64,000 bases of DNA from Cyclobacteriaceae bacterium (GCA_020832305.1 JAFIEV010000007.1:7501-71500); one strand, 5' to 3'; positions 54,664 through 64,000 are shown, counted from the stretch's first letter. Program-made: numbers and translations. Notes: a model not told the origin generated them from the sequence alone.

Positions 54664-55089
54664 TCAGATCGGCCGACGCATTCTGGGTATATCCAAAATA
54701 GGGATTCTTAATTCAATCTCAACCCAGCGAAAGTAATAATATAATTTTCTCGTTATTTCCATGCCATAGTTTTCATGCGGGTCATACTGAATTATGTTTT
54801 CAAAAAAATAAGCATATCTTGGCTGCATGGCTTTAAAATTCCATGCCTGCACATATTGATCATTCCAGTGCTTGTAATAGCTGTAAGACCTGTCCTGTGC
54901 CGGAGACCAGTTGGTAATGAACCAGGTCTCAAAACCAGGGTCCAGTATAATCAACTGGTGTTCCTTATCTTCCTTGTCAGTTTCCAGATCAATCAGGTTT
55001 TCACTCACAGGCGTCTGAACCCGCTGATACACATTACATGACAGTAAGGCAAAGGAAAGTAAACTAATATATAGAAGTGCTATTTTCAT
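54664..55089 (-). CDS. Small conserved lipoprotein (DUF6146-like)
   Basis: A 141-residue lipoprotein with signal ending FALLSC. ATG 55089 is preferred over ATG 55101 because it begins MKIALLYISLL directly. The mature part has ILDPGFETWFITNWSPAQDRSYSYYKHWNDQYVQAWNFKAMQPRYAYFFENIIQYDPHENYGMEITRKLYYYFRWVEIE in one run, a pattern I associate with the Bacteroidota DUF6146 family. Function unknown; probably an envelope protein. Confidence 0.7.
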   Translation of the reverse strand: MKIALLYISLLSFALLSCNVYQRVQTPVSENLIDLETDKEDKEHQLIILDPGFETWFITNWSPAQDRSYSYYKHWNDQYVQAWNFKAMQPRYAYFFENIIQYDPHENYGMEITRKLYYYFRWVEIELRIPILDIPRMRRPI

Positions 55090-55173
55090 TTCTGTCAGCA
55101 TTAATAGAAAATATATTAACCATACTGATTAACACACATATCTATTAAATTTAACGTGAGGCTCTGGAATGTG

Positions 55174-56631
55174 TTATGGCGCTTTAGAATATTTAACATA
55201 GTTTGGCATTACTTGCCTCTTACTGTATAAAGTCGAAAGCAATGGCATGTGATGCATTAATTCAGGCATAAGATCTTCATAGTCTAAAATATAATCCGGG
55301 CTTTCTGCCATTAGATTATTGTATATGGAAGTAAGATTATCATAATAATCTAACCTGCTGAACTTCCTGGATGATATAATCCAGTTTAAATAAGGCGTCA
55401 CATGTTTTCCATGGTATAAAGGTCTCAGGTCTGTTCCCAACACCAATACGCTATTATCCTGAAGGTTGCCAAATTCAGCTCCGGAAGTGTCCAGAATCAG
55501 TTTATCAAAGTCTGTTATTTTCTCAATGCCAAACTTTTCAAATCTGCTGGCATAAAACACAAACAATATGGATAATATATATATGGTAAAATACAATTCC
55601 TGATATAAAACTTTCCTGTATATGAGAATGCTGTGTGCCGTAAAAAATGCCAGCATAGGAACGAAGAAAACCAGTGAAGAGCCCGACTTATTACTCCACA
55701 ACAACCATCCAATTGAGGAGAAAACCAGCATTATCAACATTACACCCTGTAAGCGGGACTGAAAATTGGTATATGATGGCGCCTGTAGAGCCCTCATTAT
55801 AGAAATTCCTCCTACAAAGGTTGGCACTGTAATTAAAACAAGTAAGGTTTGAAAGTTTAAGGGTTTGAGATAATCAAATCGAAAAAGTGACTGAAAAAAG
55901 CATATCATCAAAGATTCCGTATAGCCTTGCCAATAATAATATATATACAATAGTAAAAATGGAAAAGACACAGTATAAAAAAACAACATATATCTTCTTT
56001 GTACTGTACCAGTGTAAAAAAGCATAGATAATAAAATGGCTGGCAAAAAAATCAAGTAGGGCAAATAAAAAAGACTGGCAACTCCAAGATTCAGACCGGC
56101 ATTTATTATATAAACATCTGATTTAAAGCGTGCTTCAAGATGCGAAAATAGATTTTTTACAGAAAAGAGAACAAAAGTCATCCCCATCAGCTCTGGAGAC
56201 AGGGAGATAATATCAAATGCCATAAAACCAAGTATTGCATACATCAAAGCCGGAACAAAATTATTTTCATTATAAGCTTTGAAGCGAAGCAGAAAAAGAT
56301 TCAAATATCCGGCTTGCACGATAAACAATAATACGGCTAAAACAGAATAAGCCTGAATAGATCTGCCAAAAATAAAGTGTATTATACCATAAACCCAGGC
56401 TGCCAATGGTGCTGTATCATCTATAATATCGAAGTATATAAGTCCTCCTTCAGCTACCTTTTGACCTAACACCATCCACTTCAATTCTGAATAGGTTATT
56501 ATATCTGGCGTTAAAAACAGCGGTAAACGAAGCAGGACTACCAATATCAAAATAATTACCAGCCTGTAGGGATCATTTATTCGAAAATAGTTTAACAATA
56601 GTATATTTGTTGAGTGAAATAATATCTGCAC
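55174..56631 (-). CDS. Polytopic membrane protein, DUF6427-like
   Basis: A 485-residue protein with about twelve hydrophobic segments. The N-terminal LLRLPLFLTPDIITYSELKWMVLGQKVAEGGLIYFDIIDDTAPLAAWVYGIIHFIFGRS resembles membrane glycosyltransferase-like (GT-C) proteins of Bacteroidota, with an Asp-Asp in the first loop, and the C-terminal soluble tail (about 385-485) has VLVLGTDLRPLYHGKHVTPYLNW. The start is a GTG; it overlaps a possible promoter for rbfA on the other strand. Function unknown. Confidence 0.65.
   Translation of the reverse strand: MQILFHSTNILLLNYFRINDPYRLVIILILVVLLRLPLFLTPDIITYSELKWMVLGQKVAEGGLIYFDIIDDTAPLAAWVYGIIHFIFGRSIQAYSVLAVLLFIVQAGYLNLFLLRFKAYNENNFVPALMYAILGFMAFDIISLSPELMGMTFVLFSVKNLFSHLEARFKSDVYIINAGLNLGVASLFYLPYLIFLPAILLSMLFYTGTVQRRYMLFFYTVSFPFLLLYIYYYWQGYTESLMICFFQSLFRFDYLKPLNFQTLLVLITVPTFVGGISIMRALQAPSYTNFQSRLQGVMLIMLVFSSIGWLLWSNKSGSSLVFFVPMLAFFTAHSILIYRKVLYQELYFTIYILSILFVFYASRFEKFGIEKITDFDKLILDTSGAEFGNLQDNSVLVLGTDLRPLYHGKHVTPYLNWIISSRKFSRLDYYDNLTSIYNNLMAESPDYILDYEDLMPELMHHMPLLSTLYSKRQVMPNYVKYSKAP
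56602..56609 (+). promoter_or_regulatory. -7 box for rbfA
   Basis: TATATTTG on the plus strand, exact TAnnTTTG match, lies inside the N-terminus of the divergent DUF6427-like gene, 89 bases before the rbfA start. No -33 TTG at the usual distance. Confidence 0.35.
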
Positions 56632-56697
56632 AAAAACAGCATCAAATTAATGCTAATTGCGGTTATAAATCAAAGGCTGAAGTAAATTTCGAAGGGT

Positions 56698-57081
56698 ATG
56701 GAAAGTAAACGTCAAATAAAAGTAGCCAGGCTTATGCAAAAAGAGCTGAGCGAGATATTCCAGAGGGATGCTAAAAGTATGTTCACCAACAATATAATTT
56801 CAGTAACCAGAACCTCGGTAAGTCCGGATTTGGGCCTGGTGAAAGTTTGGCTGAGTTTTCTTAAAACTAATGATGCTCATAAAAGCCTTGAATATATTGA
56901 TTCAAAAAAGAAAGAAATCCGTTGGATGCTGGGCAATCGGATAAGCAAACAAATGCGTCGGGTACCTGAGCTTGCTTTTTTTCTAGATGATGGCGCTGAA
57001 CACGCTTTTAAAATGGATGAGTTGCTTAAAAATTTAAATATTCCACCTGAAGGACCTGAAGAAGGTGATTCAGTAAATTGA
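56698..57081 (+). CDS. rbfA: Ribosome-binding factor A
   Basis: Small-subunit maturation factor, 127 residues. The KH-like domain shows RQIKVARLMQKELSEIFQRD at the N-terminus, VTRTSVSPDLGLVKVWLSF (strand pair) and ISKQMRRVPELAFFLDDGAEHAFKMDELLKNL at the C-terminus, all diagnostic. It is followed after 16 bases by an FtsX-type permease gene. Confidence 0.95.
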   Translation: MESKRQIKVARLMQKELSEIFQRDAKSMFTNNIISVTRTSVSPDLGLVKVWLSFLKTNDAHKSLEYIDSKKKEIRWMLGNRISKQMRRVPELAFFLDDGAEHAFKMDELLKNLNIPPEGPEEGDSVN

Positions 57082-57097
57082 TAAAACCGATACTGGA

Positions 57098-58324
57098 TTG
57101 AAACTCTCATTGTTCATAGCTCGGAGATATTTTTTTTCTAAAAAGAAAAAAAACTTCATCAATATAATTTCTCTCATCTCTATGCTAGCTGTGGCAGTTG
57201 GTACTATGGCATTGGTTGTAGTATTATCAGTTTTTAATGGATTAGAAGATCTCATAAGGTCATTGCACAATTATTTCGATCCCGAATTGAAAATCGTTCC
57301 CTCAAGTGGTAAATCATTTGAAGTAAATGACGAAATGCTCGAAAGCATTCGAAACACAGAAGGTGTTGCCATACTCACCCAGGTGGTTGAAGATAATGCT
57401 TATGTTCAATATAGAAATGCTAAAATGGTCGTGAACCTCAAAGGCGTTGAAGAAAATTTTATTGAACACAGGCGCCTTGATAAAAGAATGGTGCAAGGAG
57501 AACTTAAACTGAGGGAAAATGGTATCGATTATGCCATTATGGGAAGAGGTGTACAATATGCACTGAATGTCATGAATATGGCTGAAATGCACAGTCTTCA
57601 GATATATTATCCCCGAAAAGGAAGGGTATCGACAGCCAACATCGCTTCAAGCCTCAACCGTATGAACATTATGCCGGCAGGCGTCTTCGCTATTGAAAAA
57701 CAATACGATATGTCGTATATTTTTGTGCCGCTTGGTTTTGCTATAGATTTGCTGGATTACGAAAACCGCCGGACTTCACTCGAAGTTAAAGTTCAGGATG
57801 GCTATAGCATAAATGCAACCCAAAGACGGCTTAAAGCTCTTCTTGGTGAGCATTACGAAATTCTCAATAGTGACGAACAACACTCAAGCCTCCTCAAAGC
57901 CATAAAAATTGAAAAACTCTTTGTATACCTCACTTTTTCGTTTATTCTTCTGGTAGCTTCTTTTAATATTTTCTTTTCACTTACCATGCTGGCCATCGAC
58001 AAAAAGAAAGATATAGCCATTCTCTATGCCATGGGCGCTAACAATAAGCTTATTAAAAGTATATTTTTGTCAGAAGGTGCAATAATTTCTTTTTCAGGCG
58101 CTTTTTTGGGACTTAGTATTGGTCTCATCATTTGCATTATACAACAACAATTCGGAATTGTGTCGATGGGAATGGCCACTTCTGTATTAGAAAGCTATCC
58201 TGTAAAGATGCAGGCAGGGGATTTTCTTTATACGGGCTTAACCATTATTCTCATTACCTTAGCTGCATCGTACCGCCCGGCACATATTGCTACGCGCGTA
58301 GACCTGCGCAGCAGCAGATTATAG
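57098..58324 (+). CDS. LolC/E-type ABC transporter permease (FtsX family)
   Basis: Permease subunit of the type VII ABC (MacB/LolCDE) class, 408 residues. It starts at TTG 57098 with SLFIARRYFFSKKKKNFINIISLISMLAVAVGTMALVVVLSVFNGLEDLIRSLHN, typical of LolC/E. One N-terminal helix, a large periplasmic domain (about 50-265) and three C-terminal helices follow (about 275-405, LTFSFILLVASFNIFFSLTMLAIDKKKDIAILYAMGAN). The ATPase partner is not adjacent. The gene meets the symporter convergently with two bases between stops. Confidence 0.88.
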   Translation: MKLSLFIARRYFFSKKKKNFINIISLISMLAVAVGTMALVVVLSVFNGLEDLIRSLHNYFDPELKIVPSSGKSFEVNDEMLESIRNTEGVAILTQVVEDNAYVQYRNAKMVVNLKGVEENFIEHRRLDKRMVQGELKLRENGIDYAIMGRGVQYALNVMNMAEMHSLQIYYPRKGRVSTANIASSLNRMNIMPAGVFAIEKQYDMSYIFVPLGFAIDLLDYENRRTSLEVKVQDGYSINATQRRLKALLGEHYEILNSDEQHSSLLKAIKIEKLFVYLTFSFILLVASFNIFFSLTMLAIDKKKDIAILYAMGANNKLIKSIFLSEGAIISFSGAFLGLSIGLIICIIQQQFGIVSMGMATSVLESYPVKMQAGDFLYTGLTIILITLAASYRPAHIATRVDLRSSRL

Positions 58325-58326
58325 AA

Positions 58327-59739
58327 CTAAACATTCTTTTGTATGCGAAAATACCGCCTCCTCAGTTTCACTCTCGCATGATAAACACCATAGATCATTC
58401 CAAATATGCTTGCCGCCAATCCCAATGGGACTGCCGCCATTTCCTGATCAAAAATATAGCTTGTAACAAACCACACTATTAAACCGGCAAACATCGAAAC
58501 CATGGCACCAAGCGCGTAATATCTCCGGCCATACAAAGCTATAACCATAGGCACAAGCAAAGTTACCATCCCCAAAATGGAAGATTCCGCAACCAATTCA
58601 TAAATATTCCTGCGGCTCAATGACATGAAAAGGGCTAAAATTGCAAACAATGCAACTGATAAACGTAGTATGAGTAAAAATGTCTTTTCTTTGATTCTAT
58701 GCCCTAGTAAAGGCCTGATAATATTTTCTGAAAACACACTGGCAGGGGCCAGTAAGGAACCACTGCAAGTACTTAAAATAGCAGAAATCAGCGCACCAAA
58801 AAAAACCGTCTGTACCCATAAAGAAGTATGTCCGCTTACTATAGAAGGCAACACAGTTTGTGTATCTTCATAATGACTTCCGGGTTGCAGAATATTGGCG
58901 CTAAGTACAATATACAGTGGCAACATGGCCAGTACAATATAAAAGATTGAAGCTATATACGTCGATCTGACCGCTGCCTTTTCATTTCGTGCAGAATTTA
59001 CCCGCTGGAATATATCCTGCGATGGCAAAGATCCCAGGCCCAATATACTCCAGGCAACTATGTAGTGAATTATAGCCGATGGCTCAAACTCCGGAATAAA
59101 CCTGAAATAACCTTCAGGTGCACTATTAAAGATCTCATTTACGCCTCCTGCTTTGCCGGTGACCACAACAGCCGTCCAGATAAGACCTACGACAATCATG
59201 ACGCTTTGTATAAAATCTGTAACTGAAATCGCCCACATTCCTCCACTCATGGTATATAAAGTAACGATCACCGAACTGATAATTATTCCGATATGAACCG
59301 GAATGTCGGCAATGGTGTGCATGAGTATACCCAGCGCCACGAACTGAGCGCCTATCCAACCCACAAAGGTCATGATCATAATGATTGATGACCATAACTC
59401 AACCCTGGCACCAAATCGCTTCCTGAACAAATCATTAATGGTGAGCAGATTCATTCGGTACAACTTTCGGGCAAAAAACATGGCAAACAATAATAGACAC
59501 AGGGCAGCGCCAAATGGATCTTCGATTACCCCTAAAAGCCCATGCTGAATAAATTCACTGCTGGCCCCAATGATGGTTTCTGAGCCAAACCACAAGGCAA
59601 AAAGGGCAGTAGCATTTAAAAACATGGGTAAGCGACGGCCTGCATTGATGAAATCCTGTGAATTTTTAACCAGCCTTACGGTAAGCATGCCTGCCAGCAG
59701 GGTTATTGCTATATACGAGATAATAAAGATCAGCAGCAA
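58327..59739 (-). CDS. Sodium:solute symporter
   Basis: SSS-family secondary transporter, 470 residues with about thirteen helices. Family blocks are ADxFINAGRRLPMFLNATALFALWFGSETIIGASS near residue 30, GGMWAISVTDFIQSVMIVVGLIWTAVVV near 165, and ILGLGSLPSQDIFQRVNSARNEKAAVRSTYIASIFY near 235, the last with the characteristic R-x3-A. The start codon is TTG 59739; no ATG is available before the first helix is lost. Substrate unknown. Confidence 0.9.
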   Translation of the reverse strand: MLLIFIISYIAITLLAGMLTVRLVKNSQDFINAGRRLPMFLNATALFALWFGSETIIGASSEFIQHGLLGVIEDPFGAALCLLLFAMFFARKLYRMNLLTINDLFRKRFGARVELWSSIIMIMTFVGWIGAQFVALGILMHTIADIPVHIGIIISSVIVTLYTMSGGMWAISVTDFIQSVMIVVGLIWTAVVVTGKAGGVNEIFNSAPEGYFRFIPEFEPSAIIHYIVAWSILGLGSLPSQDIFQRVNSARNEKAAVRSTYIASIFYIVLAMLPLYIVLSANILQPGSHYEDTQTVLPSIVSGHTSLWVQTVFFGALISAILSTCSGSLLAPASVFSENIIRPLLGHRIKEKTFLLILRLSVALFAILALFMSLSRRNIYELVAESSILGMVTLLVPMVIALYGRRYYALGAMVSMFAGLIVWFVTSYIFDQEMAAVPLGLAASIFGMIYGVYHARVKLRRRYFRIQKNV

Positions 59740-59782
59740 TTATTGTAGTATTTTAGTAGATCAACAAGTATTTACAGGTTTC

Positions 59783-60451
59783 TTATGGAGCGCCCTTAAG
59801 GTTTAAAGGCTTTAATAGAGTACGCAATTTCAGCATAAACTCATCGCCGGGGTCTGTTTTAAAGGTGAGGTAATCAGGATCTGTTTCCTTCCAGATTTCA
59901 GTTGTTCTGAACCGCTGGTATTCGTGATGACCTATCAGGTACTCAATAGGATACTTCCCGGCAAGTTTTTTTACCAGAAAATGATTGGCCTTTAATTGCT
60001 CTTCTGTGAGTGGGTTATCTTTACCATCTCCGACATTTTCTATACCTATAGCACAGTAATTCAAACCTATGCAGTGCCTGGCAAATACTGTATCGGGAAG
60101 TAGGCGATAAATGCTGCCATCCCGGTCTACCAAATAATGTGCAGACACATTTAAATCGCTTGCACCCGAAATGGCGGCACGAGTCCCCGGTAGCCGGGAT
60201 GATTCAAAGGCTTTATACGTCAGGTCCAGGGTAGGTATAGCGGTCCAGTGAATAACGACCATCGCAGGATTTATATAGGGATGGTCCTGATCAATGCCGT
60301 GTCGCTTTTTCAGGTATTCAATGCTCAGCAATTTTCGCTCCTCATCGAAATTAAGCGGCATTTCAATTATTTTTGGGTGGTCACAGCCATATACAGCCGC
60401 AAATAAGCTTATCCAAATGATGCTGCGCAGTAACGAAATTAAACTCTTCAT
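59783..60451 (-). CDS. N-acetylmuramoyl-L-alanine amidase (Amidase_2) lipoprotein
   Basis: Zinc amidase of the AmpD/PGRP fold, 222 residues from ATG 60451; an ATG at 60502 is in frame but would bury the lipoprotein signal (FAAVYGC). Zinc ligands are in VVIHWTA (His) and ARHCIGLNYCAIGIENVG (His) with the third in the GHHEY / FKTDPGDEF segment (catalytic Lys-x-Asp-Pro-Gly). It probably cleaves peptidoglycan fragments in the periplasm. It lies next to the DUF58 gene on the same strand with 58 bases between the genes. Confidence 0.88.
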   Translation of the reverse strand: MKSLISLLRSIIWISLFAAVYGCDHPKIIEMPLNFDEERKLLSIEYLKKRHGIDQDHPYINPAMVVIHWTAIPTLDLTYKAFESSRLPGTRAAISGASDLNVSAHYLVDRDGSIYRLLPDTVFARHCIGLNYCAIGIENVGDGKDNPLTEEQLKANHFLVKKLAGKYPIEYLIGHHEYQRFRTTEIWKETDPDYLTFKTDPGDEFMLKLRTLLKPLNLKGAP

Positions 60452-60509
60452 TCCTTCAACATTATAGGCATTTACGTTTATTGATAAAGACACAAAAGGC
60501 AAATATAGG

Positions 60510-61880
60510 TCAGATTATATTTCTCGACTTCAATTCAAGATACTTATTTATCACTTGAATACTCAAAAGCGCCGGTGGCGTAAGGATACTTTGTATACCA
60601 TAACGCTGCAGGGTATTTACGATCAAATGTTTTTCTCTTTTAAATTGACCTGCAATAATTTGCTGATAAGTCCCTTTTATATCCCTGACATCCTGCTTTA
60701 AAAATTCAGTTATCTCGGTATTTTCAAAAAAAATGACAACAAGTCTGTGCGTGCTATTTATTTTTCTCAAATAAGGTAACTGCCGATAAAGTGCTTGCAC
60801 TGATTCAAAGTTGGTAAACAAAAAAATCAGTGAATGCTGCCGTATTTGGTTTTGAATTTGAATATAGAGCTTTTCAAAATCAGATTCCGCAAAATTGGTT
60901 TGTATGCGGTATAAAAATTCCATGATCGAAGACATCTGACGGTTCATCCGTCCTGCAGGCAAATGAGCTCCCTGACCTGACCCAAAGGTAAACACCCCAG
61001 TCTTATCATCTTTTTTAAGTGAAATATGTGATATGGCAAGCGCTGCATTTATTGAATAATCGAGTAAAGTCATGCCCTCAAAGGAGATCTTCATAACCCT
61101 TCCTGTGTCAATAACTGAATAGATATTTTGAGATTTTTCATCCTGAAAGGTATTTACCATTACCTGTTGACGCCGCGCTGTTGCCTTCCAATTAATGGTG
61201 CGTACATCGTCTCCCTCTACGTAATCTTTAATCTGATCAAATTCCATACTATGACCAACCCTCCGGATTTTTTTGATTCCATAAGCTGATTTCAATTGTG
61301 AAAAAGTCATAAGTTCGTATTCCCTTAGCCGGGAAAAAGCCGGGTAAACCTTTACCGTCTTGCCAAGGGTAAAAATAATCCTACGGCTGAACAACATAAC
61401 CGGACTTTGAATAAAAATATGCAGATTGCCAAAGTAATACTCACCTCGCTCTACAGGTTTAACATGTATTGTAAAAGTTTTTTCTGCAAAACCTTTCAAA
61501 CTGCTTTTAACCAAATATTTTCTGATTTGAAACTGTTTAGGCAATTCGTCAAATACCTTTATCCTTAAAGAGAAAGGCAGGCCAGACCGCAGTGAATACA
61601 TGATTGCATTGGTCTCACCGTTAGAAAACCTTATAGCACATTCCCTGCTTACTTTTATGCCTTCTTCCTTCTTAAATAGTAACAACAAGTCGATGAGTAT
61701 AATTGCCAATGACAACCAAAATACCCCAAGACTTAAATAAAAAAGCGGATGGAAATAGTAGGACAAGGCAAACAAAAATGCAATAGCACCAAAGACCAGG
61801 TAAAGGCGGTTTGCTGGATATACATTCTTAATTTTCCTCACTACTTTGGGACCTCTGTTTGTTGGATGATTTTTTTGCAT
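60510..61880 (-). CDS. DUF58 domain protein
   Basis: A 456-residue membrane protein with two N-terminal helices (about 25-70). The DUF58 block is GHSMEFDQIKDYVEGDDVRTINWKATARRQQVMVNTFQDEKSQNIYSVIDTGRVM (about 205-260), a vWA-like fold with a DTGR motif. ATG 61880 overlaps the moxR stop region by 40 bases; a GTG at 61841, in frame and overlapping the moxR TAG by one base, is an attractive alternative. MoxR-DUF58 pairs act as chaperone-like systems for envelope or metal-protein assembly. Confidence 0.88.
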   Translation of the reverse strand: MQKNHPTNRGPKVVRKIKNVYPANRLYLVFGAIAFLFALSYYFHPLFYLSLGVFWLSLAIILIDLLLLFKKEEGIKVSRECAIRFSNGETNAIMYSLRSGLPFSLRIKVFDELPKQFQIRKYLVKSSLKGFAEKTFTIHVKPVERGEYYFGNLHIFIQSPVMLFSRRIIFTLGKTVKVYPAFSRLREYELMTFSQLKSAYGIKKIRRVGHSMEFDQIKDYVEGDDVRTINWKATARRQQVMVNTFQDEKSQNIYSVIDTGRVMKISFEGMTLLDYSINAALAISHISLKKDDKTGVFTFGSGQGAHLPAGRMNRQMSSIMEFLYRIQTNFAESDFEKLYIQIQNQIRQHSLIFLFTNFESVQALYRQLPYLRKINSTHRLVVIFFENTEITEFLKQDVRDIKGTYQQIIAGQFKREKHLIVNTLQRYGIQSILTPPALLSIQVINKYLELKSRNII

Positions 61881-62824
61881 ACTTCCATGGCAGTAAGACC
61901 TTCCATTTCTGCTTCCGGGTTAAGGCTAATCCGGTGGTTAAGTGCCGGTACCGCAATGTATCGGATGTCTTCAGGTACAACAAAATCCCTGCCCTGCAAG
62001 GCAGCGTAAGCTTTTGATGCTTTCAGCAACACAACAGAAGCCCTGGGAGAAGCCCCCAGGAAAATCGAAGGATGTGTACGGGTAGCCTGAACAATAGAGG
62101 TAATGTATCCGAGAAGGCGATCTTCAACAAAAACACCCGCTACGATGTTGCGCAAATCATCAATTTTATCTTTTGTCAATATATGCCTGATATCACGTAA
62201 GGCAGTAAAGTCCCGTTGATGCTGATGACGTTGTAAAATTTTAAGTTCCTCACTACTGTCGGGATAACCGAGCACTATTCTGAAAAAAAAGCGGTCAAGT
62301 TGTGCCTCCGGCAATTTGTAGGTGCCTTCCTGTTCAATGGGATTTTGTGTCGCCAATACCAGAAAATAATCACCAAGGCTATATGTGATGCCATCGTTGG
62401 TAATCTGACGCTCTTCCATAGCTTCGAACAAAGCTGACTGTGTCTTTGCCGGAGACCGGTTAATTTCATCTATTAATACAATGTCTGAAAAAAGTGGCCC
62501 CTTTCGAAATTCGAAAACCGACTTTTGCATATCGTAATATGAGGTACCTAAAATATCTGATGGCATCAGATCTGGGGTAAATTGAATGCGGGTAAATTGG
62601 GCATCCAGTAATTTAGCCAAAAGACGTGCACTTAAGGTTTTACCAATGCCTGGTACGCCTTCAATTAATATATGCCCCTCTGACAACAATGCTGTGAGCA
62701 TCAAACCTGCTAAAGCCGGTTGACCGGCTATTACTGAATAAAAAGCAGAATATACAGACGCTGCTGAAGATTTTAAGGCTGTCAGGTCGGTACGATTCTC
62801 AAAATCGGGCAAGGAATCAGACAT
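61841..62824 (-). CDS. MoxR-family AAA ATPase
   Basis: A 327-residue AAA+ ATPase: Walker A GVPGIGKTLSARLLAK (about 56-70), Walker B DIVLIDEINRSPAKTQSALFEAMEE (about 116-140), sensor 1 LATQNPIEQEGTYKLPEAQLDRFFFRI and a C-terminal lid region ending ALNHRISLNPEAEMEGLTAMEV. It is followed by a DUF58 gene and preceded, with 8 bases of overlap, by the DUF4350-like gene, the usual MoxR neighbourhood in Bacteroidota. Confidence 0.94.
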   Translation of the reverse strand: MSDSLPDFENRTDLTALKSSAASVYSAFYSVIAGQPALAGLMLTALLSEGHILIEGVPGIGKTLSARLLAKLLDAQFTRIQFTPDLMPSDILGTSYYDMQKSVFEFRKGPLFSDIVLIDEINRSPAKTQSALFEAMEERQITNDGITYSLGDYFLVLATQNPIEQEGTYKLPEAQLDRFFFRIVLGYPDSSEELKILQRHQHQRDFTALRDIRHILTKDKIDDLRNIVAGVFVEDRLLGYITSIVQATRTHPSIFLGASPRASVVLLKASKAYAALQGRDFVVPEDIRYIAVPALNHRISLNPEAEMEGLTAMEVCKKIIQQTEVPK

Positions 62825-64000
62825 TTTTATTGATGTTTTTATAATCCATAATTTTATTTATCATACTATTGAGCCATATGAGCTCTTCCGCTCCTATGCT
62901 TTTTTTCTTATCTGTTTCTTCGATAAGTTGTATCAGTTTTTTTATATCGCAATCAGCACTCCCTGTCTTTTGAGCTATTCGGCTAAAAAGCGCTTCATAA
63001 TGAGCATCCGGAGGAATCCTGTACTGCACACTCATATATTCCCGGAACTGAAATATCTTTTTTCTAGCAGCATCATAATGATTATTTTGCAGAAAGTACA
63101 AATTGCCAACAGATTTGACAAACTCCATTGTTGTGTTTTGCCTCGGTAATTGCAAGGGAACAAGAGGAATTCTCCTTCTGGCGTCCATTGTTATCGCAAG
63201 TAATGCCAAAAAAAGTAAAATATAATATGAATAACGCAAAGGCTTTTCACTCAGGATAAACCTCAGTGGGGAATCTATTTCGCTGCGTCCTGTCTGATAA
63301 AATTCTGTCCACAATATTCCGTCCCTATGGACCAAAGACATAACTTCCTCCGCAAAAGCAATATTTTCTCCTTTCAATAAACCGAAATTGCTGAAAATTA
63401 ATGGAACAGAGCACAGGTATAATTTGCCTTTTCCTTCATGAAACAAACTAAATACTATGGGCTTTCCATATTGATTTACGGCCATTGTCTCTGCCAATTC
63501 AGTCCTTTGTTCTGAAAAATAACGGTAAACCATTCTACCGGGATAGGTATAGAAAGTTTCGGAGGCAGACATACGCAAAGATATTGAATCAAGGCCTAGT
63601 GGGTTAGGGTCATTTTGAACCAGCCGATCAATGACAGTAGCATTGAGTTTCAGACTATCGGCAAACTGACCACCAAATAAATTGGCAGCCACAAAAATAT
63701 TGCGTCCATTCCTGAGCATTGACTGCATTGCCTGCACATCGGTGTCAGAAGGTTTAAAAACATCACATATTACTAAAACTGATTTCTCTTGAAGGTTTTC
63801 AATTTTTTCAATCTCACTAAGCGTAAGCCCGACATTATTATACTTTTCCCCGTACATATCATCCAATAGAATATGCAGCAAATAAGCACCAAAAGGGTTT
63901 TTATCCTTCCTGGAAAATGTAATCGTCCAGTCGTAGTGCTTACTTGTGGTAAAATAAAAGAAGCCAAAAAACAAAACGATGGCAGTGAGGAAAAGCCAAT
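62817..64000 (-). CDS. DUF4350-like membrane protein (partial, runs off right edge)
   Basis: The frame is open to base 64000, so the N-terminus is missing; the in-frame TTG at 63974 is not a real start because the frame continues in the same hydrophobic segment. After the first helix there is a soluble part (SLSEIEKIENLQEKSVLVICDVFKPSDTDVQAMQSMLRNGRNIFVAANLFGG), a second helix (about YILLFLALLAITMDARRR) and a C-terminal cytoplasmic tail. This is the layout of DUF4350 proteins found with MoxR and DUF58. Function unknown. Confidence 0.8.
   Translation of the reverse strand, partial: WLFLTAIVLFFGFFYFTTSKHYDWTITFSRKDKNPFGAYLLHILLDDMYGEKYNNVGLTLSEIEKIENLQEKSVLVICDVFKPSDTDVQAMQSMLRNGRNIFVAANLFGGQFADSLKLNATVIDRLVQNDPNPLGLDSISLRMSASETFYTYPGRMVYRYFSEQRTELAETMAVNQYGKPIVFSLFHEGKGKLYLCSVPLIFSNFGLLKGENIAFAEEVMSLVHRDGILWTEFYQTGRSEIDSPLRFILSEKPLRYSYYILLFLALLAITMDARRRIPLVPLQLPRQNTTMEFVKSVGNLYFLQNNHYDAARKKIFQFREYMSVQYRIPPDAHYEALFSRIAQKTGSADCDIKKLIQLIEETDKKKSIGAEELIWLNSMINKIMDYKNINKNV

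Noticed and set aside
62817-63974. TTG at 63974 as the start of the last gene
   Set aside because: The frame stays open to the window edge within a continuous hydrophobic helix, so the gene is cut by the edge.
1-64000. tRNA, rRNA, CRISPR arrays, insertion sequences or prophage genes
   Set aside because: All gaps were read; none holds a cloverleaf, spaced direct repeats of CRISPR type, or transposase-like coding sequence.

Overview
The window is about 40% GC and reads as a chromosome segment of a Bacteroidota bacterium, most likely of the Cytophagales type. The evidence is a SusC/SusD pair, Bacteroidota-style promoters (TTTG, 19-20 bp, TAnnTTTG), a MurF-alanine racemase fusion, a purH-mreBCD-mrdA-rodA cluster, and a complete chemotaxis operon with no flagellar genes, as expected in gliding organisms. 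I saw no tRNA, rRNA, insertion sequence or CRISPR array.

Layout. 1-1.9 kb: rpmH, rnpA and an S41 protease cut by the left edge. 2-3.2 kb: an M19 dipeptidase lipoprotein. 3.2-3.86 kb: a long divergent intergenic region with two perfect inverted repeats and the susC promoter. 3.86-18.4 kb: an accessory block on the plus strand made of SusC, SusD, two FG-GAP/UnbV lipoproteins (about 1,120 aa each) and two vanadium-haloperoxidase-like lipoproteins. It looks like an outer-membrane uptake and surface-processing system with unknown substrate. Between the second FG-GAP gene and the first haloperoxidase gene lie two tandem copies of an 88-89 bp element. It has a covarying stem and two mini-ORFs, the second overlapping the next start codon. 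18.5-21.7 kb: a FecCD-type metal-chelate ABC importer on the minus strand. 22-26 kb: a small conserved protein, MurF-Alr, an LEA-type lipoprotein and a DUF2911 protein.

26-34.8 kb: rod-shape and septal-wall genes (mreB, mreC, mreD, PBP2, rodA) behind purH, purN and a UbiA prenyltransferase, all on the minus strand.

34.9-54.3 kb: a signalling supercluster of about 19 kb, all on the minus strand. Transcription order is GAF-PAS membrane sensor, a helical protein with a CheZ-like motif, STAS, CheY, CheA, CheW, a chemoreceptor, CheR, a degenerate kinase, CheD, CheB, a second degenerate kinase, a PAS histidine kinase, a REC-PAS6-LytS kinase and a LytTR regulator. The chemoreceptor has an in-frame TGA before an otherwise intact C-terminus that carries a CheR-docking-like tail. 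The two degenerate kinases lack complementary parts.

54.5-64 kb: two poorly known envelope proteins, rbfA with a LolC/E-type permease on the plus strand, then a sodium:solute symporter, an AmpD-like amidase lipoprotein, DUF58, MoxR and a DUF4350-like protein cut by the right edge.
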